From positions 6,367,001 to 6,431,000 of the forward strand of contig NZ_CP036433.1 of NCBI RefSeq assembly GCF_007751035.1: a stretch of 64,000 nt of DNA. The letters run 5' to 3'. Under the pieces are notes generated by a model, which was not told the DNA's origin, ran no database searches, and was given only the letters and a program-made list of their open reading frames with translations. Positions 15,402-24,333 of the stretch are shown one piece after another (the stretch's first letter is position 1; each line of letters opens with the position of its first letter). The DNA is from Lignipirellula cremea. Its GTDB lineage: Bacteria > Planctomycetota > Planctomycetia > Pirellulales > Pirellulaceae. A program made the position numbers and the translations under genes.

Positions 15402-17766
15402 CTCGCAAAAGAACCCTCGATCTCCCCTGCCAGCATCCCGTTTTGTAGACTGGACGCCTTCCCAGGCAGCTCGGATCGACGAACTTTGCGATCAGTTTGA
15501 AGGCGAATACTTCGCCGGCAAGAATCCAACCATTGAGGATTTTCTCCACCAGGCAGCCCCGACCGAACGCGAATACCTGCTCTGTGAGTTGCTCCATCTC
15601 GAAATCGAACTTGAGAATTCGAGCGATTCAAAGTTTGGCGGTTTTCTGTCGGCCGAGTTGTATCGGGCTCGATTTCCCGAACACGTTTCGCTGATCGATC
15701 GCGTTTGGAACAGCTATTTCTCGGGGACAGAGAGCGATATCGCCACCCAGGCCGGCGGGCCCGATCTGACCGCCGCCGCCCCCTTGCCGGTCTCTCTGGC
15801 CGACTACGAAATCCAGTCGACCATCGGCGCCGGCGGTATGGGCGTGGTCCTCAAAGGATACGAGGCTCGGCTCGACCGCTTTGTTGCGATCAAGCTCATT
15901 CGCGGCGCCTTGACGCTCAGCCCCCTGGCGATCGCCCGCTTCCATCAGGAGGCGAAGCTCGCCGCCAAACTGAATCACCCGAACGTCGTCGCCGTCTATG
16001 CGGCCGGCGAGGACCACGGCCAACTATATCTGGCGATGCAATTTGTCGTGGGCGAGTCACTCGATAAACGGCTGCATCGCGTCCGGCGATTTTCGGTGGA
16101 GGAGACGCTCGATGTCGCCCGGCAGTGCCTGCTGGCGCTGGCGGCCGCCCATAAATGCGACATCGTCCATCGCGACATTAAACCCGCCAACATGTTGCGG
16201 GAAGAAGAGACCGGCCGCGTTCTGCTCAGCGATTTTGGTCTGGCCCGACTGCAATCGGCCTTGCATCGACTGACCCAGGACGGCGAGGTGCTGGGCACGG
16301 CTTCGTATATGTCGCCCGAGCAATGCCGTGGCGCCGAAATCGACGGGCGCGCGGACCTGTATTCACTGGGCGTTTCTTTGTATCAGATGCTCGCGGGCTC
16401 GCTTCCTTTCCCAGGCAAGAACGCCGCCGATGTTGTCCGCCAGCACCTGCATCAACAGCCGCCGTCTTTGCCCGAGGCCGCCCAGACGCCCGCCGATGTT
16501 GCGGCCGTTATCATGCGTTGCCTCGAGAAGGACCCCGACAACCGGTTCCCCGATGCCGCTGCAATGCTGCTTGCCCTCGACCAGATCGGCGCAGCAGTAC
16601 GCTTACCCGAACCTGCAGCCGCGCTGCGTCCGCCGCGACGATTCGGTTGGGCGTACGGCGTCGCAGTGATCGCGCTGTTACCGGTGCTGTTACTGCTCTC
16701 GCCCGTTCGCTGGCCTTGGGTTACCGACGCACCGGCGCCGCAACAACCGCCTGCCTCACAACAACCGCCTGCCTCACAACAACCGCTTGCCTCACAACAA
16801 CCGCCTGCCTCACAGCAACCGCCTGCCTCACAGCAACCGCTTGCCTTGCAGCAACCACCTGCCTTGCAAAAATCGGCCTGGATGGAGCCGCCCGAGCCAG
16901 AGCGGGCAAAAGCAGTGCCGCCCCAACCGGAGCCGCCCGAGCCAGAGCGGCCGGTTGAGCCGTCGGCGATCGGCGATAGAAGCCCTCTGCTTGCGCGTCC
17001 TTCTGGTCAGGAGGAGTGGGACGACGAATGGGGACTGGCATTTGTGCGGATCGAAAGCGGCGAATTCAACATGGGCAGCGAGGCCAACGAAGGCGCCGTG
17101 GCAGCGCATTTCAACCTTGCCCTGCGCTCTCTCAAGAACGAGTATCCACGCCATCGCGTGGTCATCTCCGCCCCTTTTTACATGGGGAAATTTGAAGTGA
17201 CGCAGCGTCAGTATCGGGAGGTCATGGGAGAGAATCCTTCGGATTTCACCGCAGCACCCGACGCCGATAACTTTCCCGTCGAACAGGTGACCTGGAAAGA
17301 CGCACAAGAGTTTTGTGAGCGGCTAACCGTGCGATCCGCGCGGACCGCCGTGCCGCGGAACTACCGTTTACCCACCGAAGCGGAGTGGGAATACGCCTGC
17401 CAGTTGCGGGCCCGCGACGAGTTCTTTGGACAACCGGAAGAAGTCATTGATCGTTTTGCGTGGTACTCAAAGAATTCGGATTTCACGCCGCATCCTGTCG
17501 GGTCGAAGCAGAAGTTGCCGTCGGGGTTGCACGACATGCACGGGAATGTGTGCGAATGGTGCGCGGACGCCTTTGAAAACGGTTACTATGCCATTTCTCC
17601 CCCGGTTGATCCGCCGGGCGGCAAGGGCCTGCATCGCATCGCGCGTGGCGGCGCCTGGGTCTCTCCCCTGGGGGATTGTCGAATTACATCACGCGACCAC
17701 TATTCGCCTGACCTTTCCAACCGAGCAATTGGGTTCCGGGTCGTGGTCGAATTCAGCAGCGAGTGA
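15394..17766 (+). CDS. Ser/Thr protein kinase fused to a SUMF1-type domain (kinase 1)
   Basis: The 790-residue protein starts with about 130 residues of unknown fold, then a Hanks-type kinase: glycine loop I-G-A-G-G-M-G-V-V (about 142-150), Lys in V-A-I-K-L-I, catalytic loop H-R-D-I-K-P-A-N (about 259), D-F-G-L and S-P-E-Q. One membrane helix (about 417-436) is followed by a Q-Q-P-P-A-S repeat linker (about 450-492). A SUMF1/formylglycine-generating-enzyme-like domain fills about 549-790 (S-G-E-F-N-M-G-S, L-P-T-E-A-E-W-E-Y-A-C, H-G-N-V-C-E-W, G-G-A-W). Where FGE has its two active cysteines, this protein has Ser and Cys, so oxidase activity is doubtful. The extracytoplasmic domain probably senses or binds a ligand. 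The gene overlaps the sigma factor gene by eight bases. Confidence 0.93.
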   Translation: MNDSQKNPRSPLPASRFVDWTPSQAARIDELCDQFEGEYFAGKNPTIEDFLHQAAPTEREYLLCELLHLEIELENSSDSKFGGFLSAELYRARFPEHVSLIDRVWNSYFSGTESDIATQAGGPDLTAAAPLPVSLADYEIQSTIGAGGMGVVLKGYEARLDRFVAIKLIRGALTLSPLAIARFHQEAKLAAKLNHPNVVAVYAAGEDHGQLYLAMQFVVGESLDKRLHRVRRFSVEETLDVARQCLLALAAAHKCDIVHRDIKPANMLREEETGRVLLSDFGLARLQSALHRLTQDGEVLGTASYMSPEQCRGAEIDGRADLYSLGVSLYQMLAGSLPFPGKNAADVVRQHLHQQPPSLPEAAQTPADVAAVIMRCLEKDPDNRFPDAAAMLLALDQIGAAVRLPEPAAALRPPRRFGWAYGVAVIALLPVLLLLSPVRWPWVTDAPAPQQPPASQQPPASQQPLASQQPPASQQPPASQQPLALQQPPALQKSAWMEPPEPERAKAVPPQPEPPEPERPVEPSAIGDRSPLLARPSGQEEWDDEWGLAFVRIESGEFNMGSEANEGAVAAHFNLALRSLKNEYPRHRVVISAPFYMGKFEVTQRQYREVMGENPSDFTAAPDADNFPVEQVTWKDAQEFCERLTVRSARTAVPRNYRLPTEAEWEYACQLRARDEFFGQPEEVIDRFAWYSKNSDFTPHPVGSKQKLPSGLHDMHGNVCEWCADAFENGYYAISPPVDPPGGKGLHRIARGGAWVSPLGDCRITSRDHYSPDLSNRAIGFRVVVEFSSE
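16741..16866 (+). repeat. Seven 18-bp repeats inside the kinase 1 gene
   Basis: Seven near-identical 18-base units (CAACAACCGCCTGCCTCA type) encode Q-Q-P-P-A-S or close variants. They form the extracytoplasmic linker just after the membrane helix. Variants differ at one to three bases, mostly silent. Copy number changes would keep the reading frame. Confidence 0.9.
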
Positions 17767-17770
17767 TCTT

Positions 17771-19624
17771 ATGGATCCTGCGTCCGAACCTCTTCGCCTG
17801 ACAGCAATGGGGAGCGAGTACCAGATCACCCAGCGGCTGGGCGGCGGCGGGGCTTGCGAGGTCTTTCTGGCGCAAGCCGACTCCGGCGAGCAGCTGGCGG
17901 TGAAGGTCCTGCGTCCTCTCTTCCGCAGCGATGAGCGTTTGCTGCGTCGATTCGCGCAGGAGGCGAAATCGCTGCAGCAAATCAATCACCCGAATGTGGT
18001 TCGCGTGATCAAAGTCAACGAGAGCGAGACCGAACCGTATATCCTGCTGGAGTACGTCGACGGGAAGTCGCTAGATGAACGCATGCGCGAGCCCGCACTC
18101 TTGTCGCACGCCGAAGCCGTCACCGTCTGCTGCGGCTGCCTGGAAGGCCTGGTCTGCGTTCACGATACAAAGATCGTACATCGCGATATCAAGCCGGCCA
18201 ACATTCTCCTGGAACGCTCGGGGCGGGTCGTTCTTTCAGATTTTGGACTGGCTCTGGAGCAGGAATCCGACGTTACCCAATCGATTTCAGGCGGCCTGGT
18301 CGGAACGCTGGCCTATATGTCGCCAGAGCAGTGCGCCGGACGACCGGTCGATCATCGCTCCGATCTGTATTCGCTGGGCGTGGTGCTGTTCGAAATGGCA
18401 ACCGGCAGTTTGCCCTTTGCCGCCACCAATCCGGCAGCGCTTGCCTATCAGACGCTTCATGAAAATCCCCGCTGGGATTTGCTCGACCGCGCGGCGCCGG
18501 GTTTGACTCCCTGCGTTCAGAAGTTGATGGCGCGGGATCCGTCCCAGCGGTTTCAAACCGCCTCCGCAGCGCTGCAAGCTCTGCAGTCGCTGACCGACGT
18601 TTCCCAGAAACCTGCTGCGCCGACCAGGCGACGGACCGCATGGGCTGTCGGCGGAAGCTTCGCCGTGCTGGCGGTCCTGCTGGCCTCGTTTTTCTCGGCC
18701 GGTTTTTACAACCAGCGTAACCCGGCGCCTGCGGCGGCGCGGGACCGCGATCCGCAGCCGTTGCTGGTCTTGCCCGCGCCGGTTCCTCCGCAGCCCAGGG
18801 CGCCGGAAGCAGCCCCGCAAAAAGTTTCTATCGTTCCGCTCAGTCGCGAGCCGGCTCCCAGGGTGACCAATTCGATCGGCTCCAACCTGGTCTGGATTCC
18901 GCCAGGCAAGTTCACCATGGGAATGACGAATCCAGGCCGTTTTAAACACGACGACTGGGCGACGCCCGAGCACGAGGTGGAACTCACGCGGGGGTTCTAT
19001 ATGGCAACGTGCGAAGTCACCCGGGCGGAATTTGAGGAAGTGATGGGAGTCCGCCATCATCTCTGGGGCGAAGACAAAACCGACGGCCAGAGACCCGCCT
19101 CGGTGCTCTCGTGGAGCGATGCGGTCGAGTTCTGTCGACAACTGTCGAATCGGAGCGAGGAGAAGAAGAAGGGCTTTGTCTATCGGCTCCCGACCGAAGC
19201 CGAGTGGGAATACGCCTGTCGTGCAGGGCAATCGACCGATTACAGTTGGGGCGATAGCCTGGACGGCTTTGAGGCATATGCCTGGGTGGCTGAGAATTCG
19301 CAAAACAAAGCGCAGGACACCGGAAAACTCGCACCGAATCCGTGGGGCCTCTACGACATGACCGGAAACATGGCCGAGTGGTGCCAGGACTGGTTCGCCC
19401 CGTATCCGGGGGAAAGCGTCGTCGACCCCAGCGGCCCGCCGGTCGCCCCGCTTCAACCACGGCGCGTTATGCGCGGCAGCAGTTTTAATTATGAGATCAA
19501 AAACGGCGGGCACCGTTCCGCGTCTCGCAGTCACCACGACCAGGACGGCTTTCGAAGTTACATCGGGTTCCGCGTGGTCGCCGACATCCCGCTGGATCAA
19601 TCCCAGCCGTCGGTCGGTTTATAA
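17771..19624 (+). CDS. Ser/Thr protein kinase fused to a SUMF1-type domain (kinase 2)
   Basis: A 617-residue paralogue of the kinase upstream. The kinase domain begins almost at the N-terminus: glycine loop L-G-G-G-G-A-C-E-V-F (about 22), A-V-K-V-L, H-R-D-I-K-P-A-N (about 138), D-F-G-L-A and S-P-E-Q. One membrane helix (about 291-312) precedes a Pro-rich linker, then a SUMF1-type domain (about 373-610) with P-P-G-K-F-T-M-G-M, L-P-T-E-A-E-W-E-Y-A-C and T-G-N-M-A-E-W-C-Q-D. Both FGE active-site cysteine positions are lost (R-G-S-S-F-N-Y). The ATG at 17771 is five bases after the kinase 1 stop; the longer open frame upstream lies inside kinase 1 and is ignored. It forms an operon with the sigma factor and kinase 1. 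Confidence 0.92.
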   Translation: MDPASEPLRLTAMGSEYQITQRLGGGGACEVFLAQADSGEQLAVKVLRPLFRSDERLLRRFAQEAKSLQQINHPNVVRVIKVNESETEPYILLEYVDGKSLDERMREPALLSHAEAVTVCCGCLEGLVCVHDTKIVHRDIKPANILLERSGRVVLSDFGLALEQESDVTQSISGGLVGTLAYMSPEQCAGRPVDHRSDLYSLGVVLFEMATGSLPFAATNPAALAYQTLHENPRWDLLDRAAPGLTPCVQKLMARDPSQRFQTASAALQALQSLTDVSQKPAAPTRRRTAWAVGGSFAVLAVLLASFFSAGFYNQRNPAPAAARDRDPQPLLVLPAPVPPQPRAPEAAPQKVSIVPLSREPAPRVTNSIGSNLVWIPPGKFTMGMTNPGRFKHDDWATPEHEVELTRGFYMATCEVTRAEFEEVMGVRHHLWGEDKTDGQRPASVLSWSDAVEFCRQLSNRSEEKKKGFVYRLPTEAEWEYACRAGQSTDYSWGDSLDGFEAYAWVAENSQNKAQDTGKLAPNPWGLYDMTGNMAEWCQDWFAPYPGESVVDPSGPPVAPLQPRRVMRGSSFNYEIKNGGHRSASRSHHDQDGFRSYIGFRVVADIPLDQSQPSVGL

Positions 19625-19758
19625 ATCGCAACCCTTGCTGCATCCGGGCATTGCAAGCCAGCCTTTGTCGGGCGACCTGCCTCTTTGACCATCCTCTTTC
19701 TAAATAGGATCCCAATCCATAGCAGTTTCATTTCCTTTTTCTCAGGAACGCATGAACG

Positions 19759-20310
19759 ATGGCGACTACGATTCTCCGACCCAACGGCGATGTGCAAACC
19801 GGCGGTTGGCATTCCAACTATAAAATCACCGCACGAACAGTATCCGACACTCACACATTCATTAACGAAGCCGACCAGGATAAGGATGAGTCCTATATCC
19901 ATACTATCGATCCGGTAACCAGCACTTCCAGACCAACCTATACCTGCAGACTGGATAACTTTGGCCCCCACTATGTCACCGAGGCGATTGCGACCGTCTG
20001 GGCCAAAGGACCTACCAACCCAACCGTCGCAACCAGTGTGGCCGAAGGAGAGGAAGACGAGGGAAATTACAGCGTTCTCTGTCACGCAGTACTGCTCGTC
20101 AGAGTGACGTCGGACGAAGAAGGCCTGGATGTCATGGGACATGGCAAAAAGGCTTTGGACAGAAATGAATACAAAGACCTGAATTTCAAATGCACAATCC
20201 CTCCAACGCACAACGGCCCCGTATTTATGCATTTCTATCCCGCGCTATCCGGCGGCAACGGAGAACGCTACTGCCGAATTACCCAGGCGCAGATTAAAGT
20301 GACGCACTAG
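19759..20310 (+). CDS. Hypothetical 183-aa protein downstream of the kinases
   Basis: The ATG lies 135 bases after kinase 2, same strand. The sequence is polar and beta-rich (I-L-R-P-N-G-D-V, G-G-W-H-S-N-Y-K-I, Y-T-C-R-L-D-N-F-G, K-C-T-I-P-P), with no signal peptide, no membrane helix and two or three cysteines. Its start (R-P-N-G-D followed by G-W) looks like the beginning of a jelly-roll or beta-sandwich domain of the type seen in surface or phage structural proteins, but I cannot name a family. Its position suggests it may belong to the kinase operon, as partner or substrate. Confidence 0.7.
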   Translation: MATTILRPNGDVQTGGWHSNYKITARTVSDTHTFINEADQDKDESYIHTIDPVTSTSRPTYTCRLDNFGPHYVTEAIATVWAKGPTNPTVATSVAEGEEDEGNYSVLCHAVLLVRVTSDEEGLDVMGHGKKALDRNEYKDLNFKCTIPPTHNGPVFMHFYPALSGGNGERYCRITQAQIKVTH

Positions 20311-20371
20311 AGCGTTTCCATTTGCGGTAAGGCGCTGCGGGGGCGATACCGGCAGGATTGGCGGTCCCTTC

Positions 20372-21010
20372 ATGGAGGTGATTGCCGGGCAGCTATACCG
20401 TGAGAATTTTCGCGGCAAGGTGCTTGCCGCTTGTGATGCGGGCGAGGGCATACGCGCCATCGCGGTCCAATTGGCGATCTCAGAATCCTGGATCCGCCGC
20501 ATCCAACAGACGCGGCGTGAGGGCGGTCAACTCGCTCCGAAAACCGCCGGCAAACGTCAACTGGAGTGGCTCGCCTGACGGGTTGCTCGCAAAACTCTCC
20601 GTCCGGCCGGACAGGTATCTTCGGGAACTGCAGGCCGAGTTGCGCGAGGAACTCGGTCATGACGAATGCCTGATGACGATCTGCACCGCTTGTCGAGCCC
20701 ACGAACAATCGCGAGAAAAAGACGCTGATCGCCAGTGAACAGCATCGTCCCGACGTAGTCGAAAGGCGAACCCAGTGGCGTGCTTCGCAAGAGTGCATCG
20801 ACCCCAATCGCATCAGTCTTATCGACGAAACCTGAGTCAAAATCAGCATGACACACACCGATGCGCAGTCGCAAGTTGGTACGCGTGCGAGGGAGAAAAC
20901 ACCTTGCGGCCGTTGGCAAACAACGACCTTTCTGGGCGCCCTGCAAGCGACAGGTTTCATCGCTCCGTTGACGATCGATGGCGCGTCAACGGTGCAAACG
21001 ATTGTAGGAT
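20372..21010 (+). pseudogene. IS630-type transposase remnant
   Basis: Reading across frames recovers a broken IS630-family transposase. The N-terminal helix-turn-helix part (G-Q-L-Y-R-E-N-F-R-G-K-V..S-E-S-W-I-R-R-I) runs from ATG 20372 to a stop at 20578. The next piece is in another frame (L-L-A-K-L-S-V-R-P-D-R-Y-L-R-E-L-Q, about 20580-20670). A third frame from about 20710 gives K-T-L-I-A-S-E-Q-H, then the first catalytic aspartate in L-I-D-E-T, where Trp is replaced by a TGA stop, and L-G-A-L-Q-A-T-G-F to about 20985. The second and third acidic residues of the DDE triad are missing. At least two frameshifts, one stop and a 3' truncation make it inactive. No matching terminal repeats are seen. 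Confidence 0.85.
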
Positions 21011-21188
21011 GAAGCTGGCATTTCAGCCTCCTCAATTTCGGTTCAGTTGAGGGGGTCCTACCGTGAAATACGACACAAACCAGCCAGTGAAGGTAATCTT
21101 GGCGCCGAAGAATTGCCGCAAATCTTATAAGAGCAGAGCTTGGGTGCGATCGGCGCACAAAAAAAGCCTGCGAGTGCAGGCGATTGAG

Positions 21189-21261
21189 TGGAGCCGAGGG
21201 GACTCGAACCCCTGACATCCAGCTTGCAAAGCTGGCGCTCTCCCAACTGAGCTACGGCCCC
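21189..21261 (-). tRNA. tRNA-Ala (TGC)
   Basis: The minus strand starts GGGGCCG and ends CGGCTCC plus discriminator A. The D arm is TAGCTCAGTTGGGAGAGC, the anticodon stem is CCAGC/GCTGG with loop TTTGCAA, and the T arm is AGGGGTTCGAGTCCCCT. CCA is not encoded. It is the second tRNA of a pair, 40 bases after tRNA-Ile. Confidence 0.96.
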
Positions 21262-21301
21262 GTGTGATTGGGCCAGGCGGCCCGGCGTCGAGAGGAAGGA
21301 A

Positions 21302-21375
21302 TGGGCGCACGAGGATTCGAACCTCGGACCTCGTCGTTATCAGCGACGCGCTCTAACCAACTGAGCTATGCGCCC
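21302..21375 (-). tRNA. tRNA-Ile (GAT)
   Basis: The minus strand starts GGGCGCA and ends TGCGCCC plus discriminator A. The D arm is TAGCTCAGTTGGTTAGAGC, the anticodon stem is CGTCG/CGACG with loop CTGATAA, and the T arm is CGAGGTTCGAATCCTCG. It precedes tRNA-Ala on the same strand. The Ile-Ala order is that of many 16S-23S spacers, but no rRNA flanks it here. Confidence 0.96.
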
Positions 21376-21553
21376 GACTAACCTGAATGGTTGGTTGGGA
21401 CGTGTATTTTAGGAACGAATGCCTTCCTGTCCAAGCCCCCACCAGGCGAGTTTTTCAAACTCTCGCCGCTTTCCCTGTCAATCAAGCCGCGTGGAACGTT
21501 TGGGCCGGGATTACCGGTAAAAAACTCCCGTCAGGGTCGTCCGATCCTGACGA

Positions 21554-23326
21554 TTACTCTTCCCGAACGCTGAATTCCAGCTTCCAGCGTGCGTCGGAAT
21601 TGGCCGAGACGCACCATAATTCAAAGACGCCCAGCTCTGTAATGTGGGAGCGGAAGCGGACCGGCACATAAGCATCGTCGGCGTGTTCGTCGGGCGGCAG
21701 GATCGTTTCCAGGGAATCCGTTTCGACCAGCTCCTCCTCGTCCCAGGAGGAAAGCAGGTCGCCGGGACGATCCTGGCGGCGGACGTTGGAGCTGAAAAAG
21801 CGGAACTGGGCCGGCTCGCCCAGCACCAGGCCGACTTCACCCGAGGGGACGTCGGTCTCGGCGCCTTCTTCCATCCCTTGCGGAACCACGCACAGCGCCC
21901 GAAGCGGACGCGGAGCCCCGGGGATCGCCAGGCCGGCCGTTTCAATGCCGATGTAGTAGCTGCGGGCCGCACCGCCGCGGATCCGCATGCCGCCTTGCTG
22001 TTTGACGTGCCCATAATAAGCGGCGCCGCGGGCGACGGCATGGTCGAGATCGTGGTCGCCGGCCAGCAGCTGGGCCGCATCGTCGGTGAACCAGCCGCGA
22101 ATGACCGACAGCAACTGCGACCGCAGCGCGTCGCTCCGGAAGACGCCGCCATTGAACAGCACATGCGTCGGTTCGACCGCTTCGTCCGCTCCGTGCGACT
22201 GCAGGAACGCCGACAGATGCCGGGTGATGGCGGTATCCGACTCAAACGGCAGGCCGATTTCCAGAAAGCCCGAAGCCCTTTGCCGGCTGGGGCGGTCCGT
22301 CAGGGAACACTCCGGCAGGAAGCCGTCGACCAGCAGCTTCTTCACGGCGGCGGCTTCCAGCTCGACCGAGACGGTGCCGCCGATCAGCTTGCTGCCGCGG
22401 CCCAGCACGGAAACGGTCGTGCTTTCCGGGCCATCTTCCGCCAGCAGGATTTCTTTGGCCGCCCTGCAGGAATGCCACAGGGAAACCGATTGCCAGGGGT
22501 TGAGTTTCACCTTCTGTTTTTCGAACAGACCGGCCGCGTAGTGGGCCAGGGCCAGATCCATGTTGTCGCCGCCGACGAGCAGATGATTGCCGACGGCGAT
22601 CCGCTCCAGGGTGAGCTCGCCGTTTTCTTCGGCGACGCCGACCAGCGTGAGATCGGTGGTGCCGCCGCCTACATCGCAAACGAGCAGTTTCTCGTTCACC
22701 CGTAGCATCTTCCGCCACTTGTCGCCCATCACGGCCAGCCAGGAGTAAACGGCCGCCTGGGGCTCTTCCAGCAGGATCAGCGTATCGGGCAGGCCCGCTT
22801 CACGAGCTGCTTCGCGCGTCAGTTCCCGCGCGCTCACATCAAAAGACGCCGGCACCGTCAGCACAACCTGCTGGTCTTTAACGGGGGCGTCGGGGAACTG
22901 CTCTTCCCAGGCGGCAATCAAGTGCTGCAGGTAATACCGAGAGGCGGTAATGGGAGAGATTTTGGGCGTATCTTCGGGCGCGTTCCAGGGCAGAATGGGC
23001 TGATGACGATCCACTTTGCTATGGCACAGCCAGCTCTTGGCGGCTCCGATCGTGCGATCGGGAAACTCGGCCGACTGGCGCCGGGCGTATTCGCCCACGG
23101 CGTACTGGCGGCCTTTGGCCCAGGACAGATCAAAGGCCCCTTTTTCATGCTTGCCGGCCTGGTAAACAAACGAGGCCAGCGAATCACGGTTTTCCACGGT
23201 GGCCGCGGCGGTCAACTGTGGGATGGAGAGCAACTGAACCTGCGGTTTTTCGTCGGCCAGGGCTGCATAGGCGAGCACGCTGTTGGTGGTGCCCAGATCA
23301 ATGCCGATAACGTATTGCGATGCCAA
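21554..23326 (-). CDS. Hsp70-family (DnaK-like) ATPase
   Basis: A 590-residue actin-fold ATPase. The phosphate 1 loop I-G-I-D-L-G-T-T-N-S is at residues 7-16, the L-L-E-E-P-Q-A-A-V-Y-S segment and phosphate 2 loop C-D-V-G-G-G-T-T-D-L lie in the middle, and F-N-G-G-V-F marks the adenosine site. The nucleotide-binding part is longer than in DnaK, and the C-terminal 150 residues are a divergent beta domain without the DnaK lid or an E-E-V-D-like tail. The protein belongs to the Hsp70-like group found beside DUF2760 genes rather than being the housekeeping DnaK. It is the last gene of a minus-strand cluster, 91 bases after the DUF2760 gene. Confidence 0.93.
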   Translation of the reverse strand: MASQYVIGIDLGTTNSVLAYAALADEKPQVQLLSIPQLTAAATVENRDSLASFVYQAGKHEKGAFDLSWAKGRQYAVGEYARRQSAEFPDRTIGAAKSWLCHSKVDRHQPILPWNAPEDTPKISPITASRYYLQHLIAAWEEQFPDAPVKDQQVVLTVPASFDVSARELTREAAREAGLPDTLILLEEPQAAVYSWLAVMGDKWRKMLRVNEKLLVCDVGGGTTDLTLVGVAEENGELTLERIAVGNHLLVGGDNMDLALAHYAAGLFEKQKVKLNPWQSVSLWHSCRAAKEILLAEDGPESTTVSVLGRGSKLIGGTVSVELEAAAVKKLLVDGFLPECSLTDRPSRQRASGFLEIGLPFESDTAITRHLSAFLQSHGADEAVEPTHVLFNGGVFRSDALRSQLLSVIRGWFTDDAAQLLAGDHDLDHAVARGAAYYGHVKQQGGMRIRGGAARSYYIGIETAGLAIPGAPRPLRALCVVPQGMEEGAETDVPSGEVGLVLGEPAQFRFFSSNVRRQDRPGDLLSSWDEEELVETDSLETILPPDEHADDAYVPVRFRSHITELGVFELWCVSANSDARWKLEFSVREE

Positions 23327-23417
23327 CAGCGGCTCCTTCAGCGATGAGGTCCGTCGCGCCCTGGGCTGGGGGCAGGAATCGCGCCAGAGGACGATGGCGA
23401 ACAGACCACGGTTTCAG

Positions 23418-23963
23418 TTACTTGATTTCCAGTTCCACCGGGGCGACAACATTGGCGGAATCCTGGCCGCCGGACCACTCGGGCAGTTCACATTTGGCGG
23501 CCTGCCAGCCGTGATGCACCAGTTGCCCGCGGTAGGGCGGATCGCCCGCCACGGCGCCGGTGACGCGGTAACGACCGGCGTCGAATTTGGCCGGCGTTTC
23601 ACAGGTGTCGCCTTCCTCCTGGTCGAGGATCGGCTCCAGGGCGAACAGCCGATCGAGCACCTTGCCGCAGTCGCGCAGGACGTCCCGGGCGGCGGCTCCA
23701 ATTTGTGCGTCGGAGTAATCGCCCAGCGGTTCTTTCACAATATCCAGAAAGCGGGCTTCCCGCTGCAAAGCAGCCAGCAGGGTCAACGCTTCGCTGCGGG
23801 CGGGCCGTTTGGGTTGCGGAGCAGGGGGCGGCGTTTTGGGCTTCTCTTCGACCGGAGGCAGACCGGCAGCGGGCTCGGCGCCCAGGGCCGAATCAATCCG
23901 GGCGGCCGTTTCCCCATTGAAAAGTGCGGCGAAAAAGGCGCGGAACGCCACCATCATGCGCAT
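23418..23963 (-). CDS. DUF2760 protein
   Basis: A 181-residue protein of the DUF2760 family, whose function is unknown but which regularly neighbours Hsp70-like genes. The N-terminus is a short amphipathic helix (V-A-F-R-A-F-F-A-A-L-F), then a Pro-rich linker (about residues 33-55) and the conserved part A-L-T-L-L-A-A-L-Q-R-E-A-R-F-L-D..D-Y-S-D-A-Q-I-G-A-A-A-R-D-V with C-terminal strands ending V-E-L-E-I-K. The ATG at 23963 has GGGAGC eight bases upstream and places the family start correctly; a longer frame upstream is possible but unlikely. It is probably a cofactor or client-targeting partner of the downstream Hsp70, an inference from gene order. Confidence 0.85.
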   Translation of the reverse strand: MRMMVAFRAFFAALFNGETAARIDSALGAEPAAGLPPVEEKPKTPPPAPQPKRPARSEALTLLAALQREARFLDIVKEPLGDYSDAQIGAAARDVLRDCGKVLDRLFALEPILDQEEGDTCETPAKFDAGRYRVTGAVAGDPPYRGQLVHHGWQAAKCELPEWSGGQDSANVVAPVELEIK

Positions 23964-24052
23964 TGCTGTAGCTCCCAACTGTCCGCGGATATATGCCTGT
24001 TCGTCGATCGGGGGAATCAACGGTCAGGGAAGGAATCGAACGAATTTTCGAT

Positions 24053-24256
24053 CTAGAGTCGCCAGGAAAGAAAGAACAGCACCACAAAGACCAGGGCCAT
24101 AAAGCTCAGGATCCATAGCCCGGCCTTGGCGGCATGGTGCAAAATGGGCTGCATTTCTTCGTGACGCGTCGCCCCATACACCAGGCTGATCGAAATGACC
24201 AAAGGCAACGCAAACCACAAATGATTACCGAACAAAGTCACAGCGAATAGCAACAT
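24053..24256 (-). CDS. Small two-helix membrane protein
   Basis: A 67-residue protein made of an N-terminal hydrophobic segment (L-L-F-A-V-T-L-F-G-N-H-L-W-F-A-L-P-L-V-I), a polar loop R-H-E-E-M and a second membrane helix (L-W-I-L-S-F-M-A-L-V-F-V-V-L-F-F-L-S-W). The ATG at 24256 is used; a TTG seven codons upstream is the alternative. It lies between the DUF6677-like gene and DUF2760 on the same strand. I do not recognise a family. Confidence 0.7.
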   Translation of the reverse strand: MLLFAVTLFGNHLWFALPLVISISLVYGATRHEEMQPILHHAAKAGLWILSFMALVFVVLFFLSWRL

Positions 24257-24333
24257 GGCGGCTGGGCCTGCGGTCAAAAAACGTCGGGTGCAAGGTAAAC
24301 GCGCGCGGTGCGAGCTTTCCGTTACCCCAGGGG

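Noticed and set aside
21100-21400. Part of an rRNA operon
   Set aside because: The tRNA pair has spacer order, but neither flank resembles 16S or 23S rRNA.
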